Origin: Brasenia schreberi
Taxonomy: Eukaryota; Streptophyta; Magnoliopsida; Nymphaeales; Cabombaceae
Direction: 5' to 3'
DNA length: 64,000 nt
NCBI GenBank assembly: GCA_036023115.1
Contig: JAYKKT010000080.1
Location: 6,709,501-6,773,500, forward strand
Positions 1 through 12,600 of the stretch are shown piece after piece. The notes beneath the pieces were generated by a model that saw only the letters and a list, made by a program, of their open reading frames with translations, had not been told where the DNA came from and made no database searches. The translations under genes and the position numbers were made by a program. Numbering within the stretch: the stretch's first letter is position 1; each line of letters opens with the position of its first letter.

Positions 1-612
1 AGAATTTTTTATTTCAAGAAATAAATGGTCGACAATAATCTTTAGTTCTTTTGAGATTTTATCTCACGGGCAAATCCTTGAGAACGGTGATTTATGTCTT
101 CAACATGGCAGCCTTTTTCAACCAGGGATACCTAATCACGTTTGACCTTGGAGCTGCTTTAAGCTATATGATTTTGATCAAATGTATAGCTTTCTTGATG
201 TATGATACGCTATTTTGTTCTTTAGCGAATCATTTGCTTGATCTCTCTTGTAGCCAAATGTATGATATAGTTCCCAATGTGTTTTACTTGAAGCAAAAAT
301 ACTGAGTCTCGTTGTGGTACCTCACTCATTTGGATTGACTAGGAAAATATGATTTATCACGGTGAAAATGTTCACTCACATGGGTGGCAAGAAAATTTGA
401 AGGGTCATTTAACCTTATTATATTGAGAAGCAGCAACATACCTACACAACCACACACACATACTGCTGTTTATATGCAGTTTTACGAGCATCTCCAAAGC
501 TCATACAAATTAATTTTGATGTATGTTAGCTTATTACAAAGTCCACATTAATAAGTCGGCGAGCGAATATTTATCGTATCTACATTCAGCAGTATGTCTT
601 GAATTACTTAGT
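1..612. other. 3' flank of the dioxygenase gene, no gene seen
   Basis: This stretch lies downstream of the dioxygenase stop codon. It is AT-rich, and the open frame at 51-305 shows no recognisable domain and no splice or codon support. It probably contains the 3' UTR and intergenic DNA. I saw no canonical AATAAA close to the stop. Confidence 0.5.
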
Positions 613-3600
613 TCACACCTGACGTCCGTGGTAAATACTCAAGTCAGCATGAGTGTCCTTGTAACGCTCAGATAGGTAAATGCCGCATGATATAGGAGGA
701 AACCTGACAAGAGAGAAATCATGAAGTGAAGAAAAAAAATTCACATCCTGAAATCCAACAGTCTACGCTCACGCAAGTTGTCAAAGGTTAACTGAAACTT
801 TATTCTTTCCTTTAAAGGACTTGGATCTACAATCCTGTTCTGCATTATTCTCATCTTTTCACTAGTTCCAATGCTAAACCATATAATCTGCATGTGTACA
901 CACGTATCTGTATGTGCATGTGTGTGTTAGAGAGAGAGTCACATGCAAAAGACCAGTCATTACCACACATGCGACAGAGACCAATTATCACCATCTATTG
1001 TAGATGCATTGCACGGACAACAACAATATAATTTTGCAAGGAATGCATCAATTTGATTGTTTCTAAAAGATATCAAGACATACTTGGGAGGATTGGTGTC
1101 TGATTTGCATGTTGGCAGGCACTCCACAAGGCATTCATGGTTCGGCTCCACAAAGAAAGCTACCTGTTAAGAAAACCAACTTGTGAATTCACATCAGCAC
1201 GCACCAGTGGTTACAATGTGCTTAGAGAAAGTCAGCCGTACTACACAGAAAAACTGTCTTCTGCATCAACTGACCATGCCTTGGTTGAGAACAATTAAAT
1301 CTCACTTGAATTCCAAATAAACTAATTAACCACATTCATGTAGATAAGCTGTACTCCAGGATCTTTTACATATCGTTATTGCTCAATTTCAACTGGCTAA
1401 GGTGCTCTAAACAATGGGTAGTTCTTGCACTGAAAACTAGTGAAGCTTTATTTGGGACAAATAATTGCTATGACCCTCTTTATCATTAGCTTAGGAACAT
1501 TCATTACTATGTTCTCCTACCCGATTGAAATCTTGCAGGCAAAGCCTAACTAACAAACTTGCTGAGCGCAATGAACTAGTCAAGCCTATGGCTTCACTTC
1601 GTTGATGAATATCCAGGTGAAAGAATTGTGCAGCAGGGGCATTTGCATGGAGGAGGAGAACACGATGCAGTTCCTAATAGGAAATCACGGTAGATGAGAC
1701 TACTACAGCTTCAATAAAGTCAAGCTTTCAAAGAATTTTCTTCAAATCAACACATTATATCATGGAGACAGCCATAAACACAAGTAGGGCTTTTAGCTTA
1801 CAGAATAGCGCTCTTGACCATTTACTATCACCCGATGCAATGTAGATCTGCAGTTTACAAAGAAAAGATTATGGAGTATAAGCTACAATAATTAATCCCC
1901 ATGTTTACTTTGTGCAGACTTGATCACAAAAATGGGCCCTTTCCTTCCATTGCAAGGTTAAAGTTTTCAGGAATCCCCTTTAGCGATAATGAGATTATAA
2001 TCAAATCATACCTCGGAATTCCCGTATAAGAGTGTAAAATTCGTCCTCATGACTCCAGAGAGGGAAGCAAGTCTTGCAGAGGAAATTCAGGAATGACTAA
2101 GACAGGTCATACTAATGCTATGACGGTCTTCCTTTCCTCCTCTGGGAATATGATTATAGGACTCTATAGGGGCTCACCAGAAAGATCGAATAAGCTTTTG
2201 TCTGTTAATCACTAGTAGACGACAGACACCCACATGCATACTTAGTAAGGGTGGAATCTGATGCACAACTTCACTTAACTAAAGCAGGAAGTAGACAAGT
2301 CAAGCAATCTATAAGTGTCTTCTCAACAGAGGAAATTCAGGAATGACTAAGACAGGCTTGCACAGGCATCCCAAACAATTTAAAGAAACAACAACAACAA
2401 CAACAACAACTAAGCCTTTTCCCATACTAGACGGGGTCGGCTACATGGATTCTTTGTTTCCACAGATCCCTATCGTGTGCCATGTTAGCAGTTAACTCCC
2501 AATAAGCTAGATCATTCTTTATTGTTTCTTTCCAACACTTTTGTGGTCGTCCTCTACCTCTTTTAATACTTTCCAAATTTAGTTTTTCTAACCTTCTTAC
2601 AGGTTCTTCTTTTGATCTTCTTTCTATATGTCCAAACCATCTTAAACGATGTTCTCTCATTTTATCCTCTATTTGTGCCACTCCTAATTTGTTTCTAATA
2701 ACCTCATTATGTGTACGGTCTTTTCTTGTATGACCACTCATCCATCTCAACATCTTCATTTCTGTCACAAACATCTTTTGTACATGTTGATGATTAACTG
2801 CCCAACACTCAGAACCATAAAACATGGCAGGCCTAATTGCTGCTCTATAATATTTACCTTTTAATTTTAATGGTATCTTCTTATCACAAAGAATACCTGA
2901 TGCTCTTCTTCATTTTAACCAACCAGCATTAATTCTATGTGTAACATCTCCATCAATTCTTCCATCACTTTGAAAAATTGACCCTAGGTATTTAAAACTT
3001 TCCTTTTGGGGAATGCAATGTGTGCCAATTTTAATTTCTATGTCCTCTGAAGTAGCCAAATGATCAAACTTACATTCCATATATTCTGTCTTTGTTCTAC
3101 TAAGTCGGAGGCCTTTGTTTTCTAATGTTTCTCTCCATAGTTCCAATTTTCTATTAACTTTTTCCTTAGACTCCTCCACTAATACAATGTCATCTGCAAA
3201 TAACATACACCAAGATACTTCATCTTGAATATGTTTTGTTAACTCATCCATCACCATTATAAATAAGTATGGACTTAAAGTTGATCCTTGATGTAACCCA
3301 ATATTAACTTCAAAGAAGTCTGTCGTTCCTTCATGAGTCCTCACACATGTTTTTGCACCATCATACATGTCTCTTATAAGGTTAATATATGTCCATGGGA
3401 TACCTCTTTTTTCCAAAGTTCTCCAAAGAACCTCCCTCGGTACCCTATCATAAGCTTTTTCTAGATCAATAAATATCATGTGAAGGTCTTTCTTTTCTGC
3501 TCTAAAATGTTTCATAAGACGTCTCAAAAGGTGAATCGCTTCAATAGTAGATCTACCTGGCATAAATCCAAATTGGTTCTCTGTTGTACTTGATACTTGT

Positions 3601-6600
3601 CTTAACCTACGTTCGATAATTCTTTCCCATAATTTCATAGTATGACTCATTAACTTGATACCTCGATAATTCGCACAATTTTGAATGTCTCCCTTGTTCT
3701 TATATACGGGTATAAGTGTACTTGCTCTCCATTCCTCGGGCATCTTTTGGTTTTTCCATATTTCATTAAATAGTCTTGTGAGCCAAGTGATTCCTATTTC
3801 TCCTAGTATTTTCCAAACTTTTATAGGAATATTATCTGGTCCTACCGATTTACCACTCTTCATATGTTTAAGAGCCTCTTTGACTTCATTCTTTTGAATA
3901 CGTCGGTAGAAATCGTGGTTTATAAACTTTTCTGACTTGGCTAAATCTCCTAAACTAATACTAACATCTTTATTTTCATTAAAAAGATTATAAAAATAGT
4001 TTTTCCATCTATTTCTTATATCATCATTTGCCACTAGAATTTTTTCATCCTCGTCTTTTATGCATCTAACATAATTAAGATCTTTAGTTTTCTTATCTCT
4101 AGCCCTAGCTATCCTAAAAATATCTCTTTCACCCTCTTTTGAGTTGAGTTTTTTATATAAGTCCTCCCAAATCTTAGCTTTTGCTTCACTAACGGCCTTT
4201 TTTGCTTCCTTCTTTACTTTCTTATAAGCTTCTAAAGTTTCACTAGTTTTCTTTACATAATGTAATTTGTAACATGCCCTCCTTTCGCCACTTTCCTAAT
4301 ATGTATACCCATATTGTTCCACATATCACAGGGTGTGCCAACATAATTCCAAACATCTCCTTGAAGGACTTTCTGTTTAAAGAAAATAAAATTAAAAAAA
4401 TTAAGAACATTAAATAACCTATGAATATAGTATAATGCACCCTAGATCATAATGTACTGTATGACGCAGGTCCTATATTTGATGATGCACCTAATACAGT
4501 ACTCATACATCCCTAGAACAGTGCTTCAGGCTGCCTGGGTATCAATATTAACCTGAGGCTACAATTTTTGCTCTATATTATCCTCCACCATGCGTGTTAA
4601 ATTGATGAAAACTTTTATACTTTGTATATAGGACAGGATGAGCCAACTTCACTACCCACCGACTGTTAAAAAGCAAAGCTCATTCTAACAAGCAAGGGTG
4701 TACTCTCCAGTACTCAGGTGAGTGCCAGAGGAACGCAGTCGCCTATGTTGGATGTCAACCCACCTTGTCCGCCTAAATTTAGGAATTAGGATGAGGTAAG
4801 ACTATAAAATGCACCATGCCATGCCTTTATTGCATTCTAGGAGGAATACCTGAAGATACAATTGCTCCAGCGCTCAAGCATGTCACCAAGATTTACCACA
4901 AATGCTCTGAAAATTTAACTGTACGAGATCAGACAGCAGTTGCATAACAAAACTGCAAGCGTCCAATCTAAACATCAATCAATTCCTTAAAAAGCAGATT
5001 AATGCATTCAATTCTATTGAAAAGTCAGAAAAAATGAATGCATAAGAAAACCATGTCCCTTAAACACAATTTAGAAGCTTAGATGAGTAGAATACCAAAG
5101 AATGGATTTGTCATTACATGTAATATAAAAGAAGCAGAAGAGAAAATTAAGGGCCTCTATTGATGGTTCTACTGTCAAAGATCATGGCCAAAGAGAGCAG
5201 AATTTGACCGACTGTAGGCATAAGCTTGTTACTCGTTTTGATCATATCAAAATAACCGAAACACATATTGATAAATCCATATTTCAAATAAGGAGATCTT
5301 ATTGGCCATTAAGTGCTCAGCTGCTCCATATTGATATATGCGTGGAAGACCATCAATACCTTCATTTGTATGTACTAAACATTGTTATTGCAATCTAAAA
5401 ATGTCATAGCGCCAGCCTAATAATCTGAGAAACATGTGATTAGTACATACCACCTGAAATTTATCCTCACATTATAATTTCATTCAAATAGGATTTGTTT
5501 TCAGACAGTGCTTCCAATTACTATCATTTAAGCATTCGTGTCAACATATGCTCTTGTCACTGATGCAGGCCAGAGGACCTTTTTCAGTAGGCCAATTGGC
5601 CCCAGAATGAGAGATGCACAATTTCATAGAATCTGTGTGTATGTTCCTTTTCTCTTCTAGTACTGTACTGCCATATATCTTAATTCTTCCTGGGAACTCC
5701 ACAATTAGGACAAACATATTTTCAAATGTTTTTGTTACAAAATGTACTTTAAGACATCTAGTTAGAATACACTTTGCCGTTCAATTTTTATCATTGTAGT
5801 TATACTAATTACATCATTAGTAGTAGGAAATACACAAAAAACGTGAATAATTTTCAGAGTGCATGACTAGTGAAACAGTAAATTAAGAAAGAAGGATAAA
5901 ACATATTGGAGATATTCATGAGTACTTTGTAATTTGATCTTTGTAACTTCAAGAAAACCGTTAGGAAAAACTCTGAACCTGGGCATGTCCAGAATGTCAA
6001 CTATGGAGCTAATAAGCAGCACACACCTTTAAAACTATCTTAAATTTTATCAACAGTAAGAAATGTTAAAAAAGTACTCACCCCTTCAATGATGGTACAT
6101 ATTCCCAAAGCTGAGGTTCGGCATCCTTATCTTTGCATATCTACCAGATAGAAATAAAGCTAACATACACGATATGAAGCAAACTAATGTAAATAAAACT
6201 CTGATCTTACCTGGAGACCTATGACATCATCTGTTGCCAGCAAAGTGAGCAAACCATAATCTGAATGCGCTCCAGCTCCAAATATACCTTTAGCAGGGTC
6301 AGATACCTGACCTGGAAATGCTGCCAAATATTGATCACGATAGTTCAAGCATGCATACGTATAACAAGCACAAGAAATGATATTGCTACCTGAATAACGT
6401 AGAAGGCGCAACTGTGCAATCGGATCACCAAGAATTTCTGGCTTGTTAAAGAAATCAGCATCAAGATCAAGCGCTAAAGCAATGATTCTAGATACTGATT
6501 TAGCAACCTGACTGGAAGGGCATCCCAAATAAAAAGAAAAGATCAAAATAAGTATGTTTAACATCAAACTAACCTAAGACTGTTCAAGCACATCCTGTTA

Positions 6601-9600
6601 CAACTGTAAGTCAATTTTTATCAAACAAAAGCAACAAGTACCCGAATGATCAAAACATAAGGAGCAATTTTTATGATCCTTATATAGAGAGGAAGACTTG
6701 AGAGCTGCACATTCGTTCTCAGTTCTCTCAAGTAAGAAACCTGAAAATTTTACTGAATCAAGTAATATGTACAAAAAAACTCCGCCTGTGTAAGGGATCA
6801 CCTTTGCATGGCCAGTCCCAAGCCCGGATAAAGGAGGAGGGTTGCGTTAGGCTTCCGACAACGTAAAACTTTGTCGGACTTATTTATCATGGATTCTACA
6901 AATTATGATAGAGCTATGTAGAAACAAAGAATTCATGTAGCCAACCCCATCTAGTATGGGAAAAGGCTTAGTTATTGTTGTTTGTTTTAAGTAATATGTA
7001 CAAAAGTTCTCTGCGGTGATTTCTTCGTGCACCTAGGGTAGAACTCTTAGAACTTTCCATTTAGCTCTTAGTTGTTTTCTTAGACAGCTTTACCCGATGC
7101 ATGGATGCTTTTATATGGATAGTGGATCTTTGACACTTGATGTAAAAATATCACCAATATCTCGTCATCGTAATCCACCAATTTAAACACAAACAATCCT
7201 GAAAGATCCTCAACAAGCAAAATCACCAAAGAAACCACCAAACACTTAGTGTACAAGCAAAACCAAATATCAAACAAGTAAGGGAGCATAGAAAGCTCTA
7301 ATTTATTAATAACATGTGCCCTCTATTTATAGAGGCTTTACAAAAGAGAGAGAGGTTACAAGAAGGCAGTTGCTGGGAGCAACTGCTCCCATCCCAATGA
7401 CCAGTTGATGTAGTCATTGGGGAGCCTAAAACTAGCCCTGGAGGCTCAGTTCCAGTAGTCTAAGGTGGACCTGTTGGGCCCTACTGGTATAGTGTTCCTA
7501 TTACAGATTAACAACCCATCAAACTTGTGATGTATATACCAAAAGTTTGTTTGACATAAACATAAATCTAGGAGATGACAAAGATTTAGTAAAGAAATCT
7601 GCCAACTATAGTTCTGAATACACATAGTACAAAATTAATCTTTGCTTCGAGCATTTCTTCCAAATATAGTAACATATCATCTCAATATGTTTAGTTCTTT
7701 CATAAAAAGTATAATTTGAAGCAATATACATAACGCTTTTGTTGTCACAAAACAATTATGTTGAGTCCTCCAGAACAACCTCCATGTATGCTAAGAGTTC
7801 AGTGATCAAAGATATCTCAACAGTTATGGTGGCCATAACTCTATATTTTGCATGCGTAGATGATAAATACACCTTCTACTGTTTTTTACACCTCAAAGAA
7901 ATTAGAGGATCACCTAAAAATACACAAAATACAGTGATATAATGTTTATCATTAACAACTACACCCCAATCAACATCAGTGTAAGCAATTAATTTAAAAA
8001 ATGATGATGGGGTTAGAATTGTTAAATGGAATGCTTCAAGCTTTATTGATAAACATCAAGAAAGTGATGAGAAGGATACATGGCATCCCGTGACCCTCCT
8101 TGGGTATTTGCGACTGCTGCCGATTTTCTTCTCTAAACTAAACTTAATGGAACACCATATTTTATACTAGTTGTTCTAACTTGAATAACTAATTAAGCCC
8201 TACTTAAGTAGTGACCCAATATTACATGTTAGGAGTAGATTGGTCTAAGAAATTAGAGAATCACTTAAAAACACACAAAATCCAATGATGACATGTCTAT
8301 CATTAATATCCCCATCTCAATCATCATGTAAGCAATTAATTTAAAAAAAGATGATGAGGTTAGAATTGTTAAATGGAATACTTCAAGCTTTATTGATAAA
8401 CATCAAGAAAGTGATAAGAAGGATACATGGTATCCCGCGACCCAACTTGGGTGTCTGCCTGCGGTTATTGCAGATTTTCTTCTCTAAATTAAACCTAATG
8501 AAACACCCTATTTTATACTAATTGTTCTAACTTGAATGACTAATTTACCCCTACTTAAGTAGTAGTTTAATATTAGTAGATTAGTCAATATGTATGATAC
8601 ATGATATTCTTCAATACTCCCCCTCAAGTTGGGAGGAATATACTCGAGACTCCCAACTTTTTGCACAATCTATCTAGGGTGACTGTTGGTATTGCATTGG
8701 TCAACATGTTTGCAATTTGATCTTCTAACTTGATATATTGTACTTACAATGTCTTGTTTGTAATTTTTTCTAGTCTACTTCTATATACTTCATAACTCCG
8801 CCCATGTAGGATCACCCTTGCATTGCCGGTCCCAAGCCCGGATAAAGGAGGAGGGTTGTGTTAGGCTTCCGACAGCCAGCGTAAAACTTCGTCGGATTTC
8901 TACAACATGGATTACAAAAATTATGAGCATTGCTTTGGGGCGTTCCCGCCTAGCGACGTGCTGCAGAGCCCGAATGCAGTAAGAAGTAAGCAAGGGCCAC
9001 TACATTTTCGCCCGAATGTAGTGAATCAATTGCAGAGAGGGTTCCCACATCATGGACGGGTGTGGGTAAAGAAGTTAGTCCCGCTACATTGCCGCCCGAA
9101 TGTAGTGAAAAATTTTCAGAGAGGGTCTCTGCATTTTGATTATGAACGGATGCGGGGGGTAAGGAAGCTAGTCCTAGATAATAAGATTCGTATTGGTTCT
9201 TGGAATATCGGAACATTATCGGGTAAGCTAATGGAGGTGGTAGATACTATGATTCGGAGAAAGATTCATATTCTATGTTTACAAGAGACAAAATGGGTTG
9301 GAGAAAAAGCAAAGGAGATAGAGGATATAGGTTTTAAATTATGGTACTCAGGTAAAGAAAAGGCCCGAAACGGAGTTGGTATTATCATAAATAAAGATTT
9401 AAAGGAGAGTGTAGTAGACATACAACGATATGGTGACCGAATCATGACATTGAAATTAGTGTTAGGAGCAGAGGTTTTGAATATAGTTTGTGCTTACGCA
9501 CCCCAAGTAGGACTAGAAGATAGTATAAAGACAGTTTTTTGGGAAGAGTTAGATAAGGTGTTTCAAAAGATTCCACAAAGGGAGATGATTTGTTTAGGAG

Positions 9601-12600
9601 GAGATTTAAATGGACATGTCGGTAAAGAGGCATTAGGATATCAAGGGATTCATGGAAACTTTGGTTATGGGGATATAAACGAGGAAGGTAGGGAGATTTT
9701 AAATTTTGCTGTCATTTGATCTCTTTATAGTCAATACAATCTTCAAAAAACGAGATGAACATTTAATTACTTATAAGAGTGGCTTATCACAAACACAAAT
9801 TGATTACTTTATTTGTAGAAAAAAAGATAGAGCGTGTTGTAAAGATTGTAAGGTAATTTCAGGAGAAAGCTTAACCACCCAACATCGACTTTTAGTTATG
9901 GATTTACAAATAAAAAAATGGACAAAGAAGAAAAGAGTGCATCGAGCTATTCGGACTAAATGGTGGAACCTCAAAAGTGAGAAAGAAGATATATTTAAAC
10001 AAAAAGTCCTTCAAGGAGATGTTTGGAATTATGTTGGCACACCCTCTGATATGTGGAACAATATGGCTATACATATTAGGAAAGTGGCGAAAGATGTGTT
10101 AGGGGTATCTAAGGGAGGTGTACCGGCACAAAAAGAAGCTTGGTGGTGGAGTGAAGTAGTACAAAACAAAATCAAGGCAAAGAGGGCATGTTACAAATTA
10201 CATTATGCTAAGAAAACTAGTGAAACTTTAGAAGCTTATAAGAAAGCAAAGAAGGAAGCAAAAAAGGCCGTTAGTGAAGCAAAAGCTAAGATTTGGGAGG
10301 ACTTATATAAAAAACTCAACTCAAAAGAGGGTGAAAGAGACATTTTTAGGATAGCTAGGGCTAGAGATAAGAAAACTAAAGATCTTAATTATGTTAGATG
10401 CATAAAAGACGAGGATGAAAAAATTCTAGTGGCAAATGATGATATAAGAAATAGATGGAAAAACTATTTTTATAATCTTTTTAATGAAAATAACGATGTT
10501 AGTATTAGTTTAGGAGATTTAGCCAAGTCAGAAAAGTATATAAACCACAATTTCTACCGACGTATTCAAAAGAATGAAGTCAAAGAGGCTCCTAAACATA
10601 TGAAGAGTGGTAAATCGGTAGGACCAGATAATATTCCTATAGAAGTTTGGAAAATACTAGGAGAAATAGGAATCACTTGGCTCACAAGACTATTTAATGA
10701 AATATGGAAAAACCAAAAGATGCCCGAGGAATGGAGAGCAAGTACACTTATACCCATATATAAAAACAAGGGAGACATTCAAAATTGTGCGAATTATCGA
10801 GGTATCAAGTTAATGAGTCATACTATGAAATTATGGGAAAGAATTATTGAACGTAGGTTAAGACAAGTATCAAGTACAACAGAGAACCAATTTGGATTCA
10901 TGCCAGGCAGATCTACTATTGAAGCGATTCACCTTTTGAGACGTCTTATGGAACATTTTAGAGCAAAAAAGAAAGACCTTCACATGATATTTATTGATCT
11001 AGAAAAAGCTTATGATAGGATACCGAGGGAGGTTCTTTGGAGAACTTTGGAAAAAAGAGGTATCCCATTGACATATATTAACCTTATAAGAGACATGTAT
11101 GATGGTGCAAAAACATGTGTGAGGACTTATGAAGGAATGACAGACTTCTTTGAAGTTAATATTGGGTTACATCAAGGATCAACTTTAAGTCCATACTTAT
11201 TTATAATGGTGATGGATGAGTTAACAAAACATATTCAAGATGAAGTACCTTGGTGTATGTTATTTGCAGATGACATTGTATTAGTGGAGGAGTCTAAGGA
11301 AAAAGTTAATAGAAAATTGGAACTATGGAGAGAAACATTAGAAAGCAAAGGCCTACGACTTAGTAGAACAAAGACAGAATATATGGAATGTAAGTTTGAT
11401 CATTTGGTTACTTCAGAGGACATGGAAATTAAAATTGGCACACATTGCATTCCCCAAAAGGAAAGTTTTAAATACCTAGGGTCAATTTTTCAGAGTGATG
11501 GAAGAATTGATGGAGATGTTACACATAGAATTAATGCTCGTTGGTTAAAATGGAGAGGAGCATCAGGTATTCTTTGTGATAAGAAGATACCATTAAAATT
11601 AAAAGGTAAATATTATAGAGCAGCAGTTAGGCCTGCCATGTTTTATGGTTCTGAGTGTTGGGCAGTTAATCATCAACATGTACAAAAGATGTCTGTGACA
11701 GAAATGAAGATGTTGAGATGGATGAGTGGTCATACAAGAAAAGACCGTATACATAATGAGGTTATTAGAAACAAATTAGGAGTGGCACCAATAGAGGATA
11801 AAATGAGAGAACATCGTTTAAGATGGTTTGGACATATAGAAAGAAGATCAAAAGAAGAACCTGTAAGAAGGTTAGAAAACCTAAATTTGGAAAGTATTAA
11901 AAGAGGTAGAGGACGACCACAAAAGTGTTGGAAAGAAACAATAAAGAATGATCTAGCTTATTGGGAGTTAACTGCTAACATGGCACACGATAGAGATCTG
12001 TAGAAACAAAGAATCCATGTAGCCGACCCCGTCTAGTATGGGAAAAGGCTTAGTTGTTGTTGTTGTTGTACTTCTATATACTTCATCCTTTCATGCTGAA
12101 TTGGGTTGGTAGCTATCTTAATTTTTGCCCTCCTATATGTGTACAATGACATTGAAAAATTAATTTTTCTTGAATTTCTATAATTAAGGATATAAGCCAC
12201 AATCCTTCACTAGTTCGTTGTGTTGCAATTTTGTATTATACTTCTGCATTGGATCTTGCGACCACTGACTGTTTTTCACTTTACATGAAATCAAGTTTCT
12301 CCCAAACAATGAAATGTACCCAATTGTGGACTTTCGGTCATCTATAGACCCAACCCAAATGGCATATGTGTATAATTCTAAATTGGTGTGTCCATGTTTA
12401 AAATATAAGATGTCATTACCTTGTGTACCCTTTAGATATATGAGTACTCTAAAGATTGCATCCATGTGTGGTTGTCTTGGTGCATACATGAAAGAATGTG
12501 CTAAGGATCCCCATTGCATATGTAATATTGGATCTGGTTATAGTAAGTATATCAACTTCCCAACTAATTATTGATATTTCTTGATATGAAGAAATTATTT

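Larger units (their letters stand above)
8794..12068 (+). mobile_element. Full-length RTE-type LINE (copy B)
   Basis: This 3.3-kb non-LTR retrotransposon begins AACTCCGCC and ends with a TTG-repeat tail. It is flanked by an 18-bp target duplication, TACTTCTATATACTTCAT, at 8776-8793 and 12069-12086. It has an apurinic-type endonuclease followed by RT, with no RNase H or gag-like ORF1, as in the RTE clade. The target is the RNase H region of an older Copia in dioxygenase intron 4. Its 5' leader holds imperfect tandem repeats of a ~90-bp unit (CTACATT..CGCCCGAATGTAGTGAA). It differs from copy C (35933) by scattered point changes only, so it is a recent insertion. Confidence 0.95.

Noticed and set aside
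51..305. 84-codon frame at the window edge
   Set aside because: It has no homology I recognise and lies in the 3' flank of the dioxygenase.
3685..3897. 70-codon frame, repeated at 10566-10778 and 37499-37711 on the opposite strand of each LINE
   Set aside because: It is the antisense shadow of the conserved RT region in all three copies; conservation is explained by the RT coding strand.
9706..12003. Reverse transcriptase as a possible retron or diversity-generating system
   Set aside because: The adjacent endonuclease motifs, TTG-repeat tail and flanking target duplications identify an ordinary RTE LINE.
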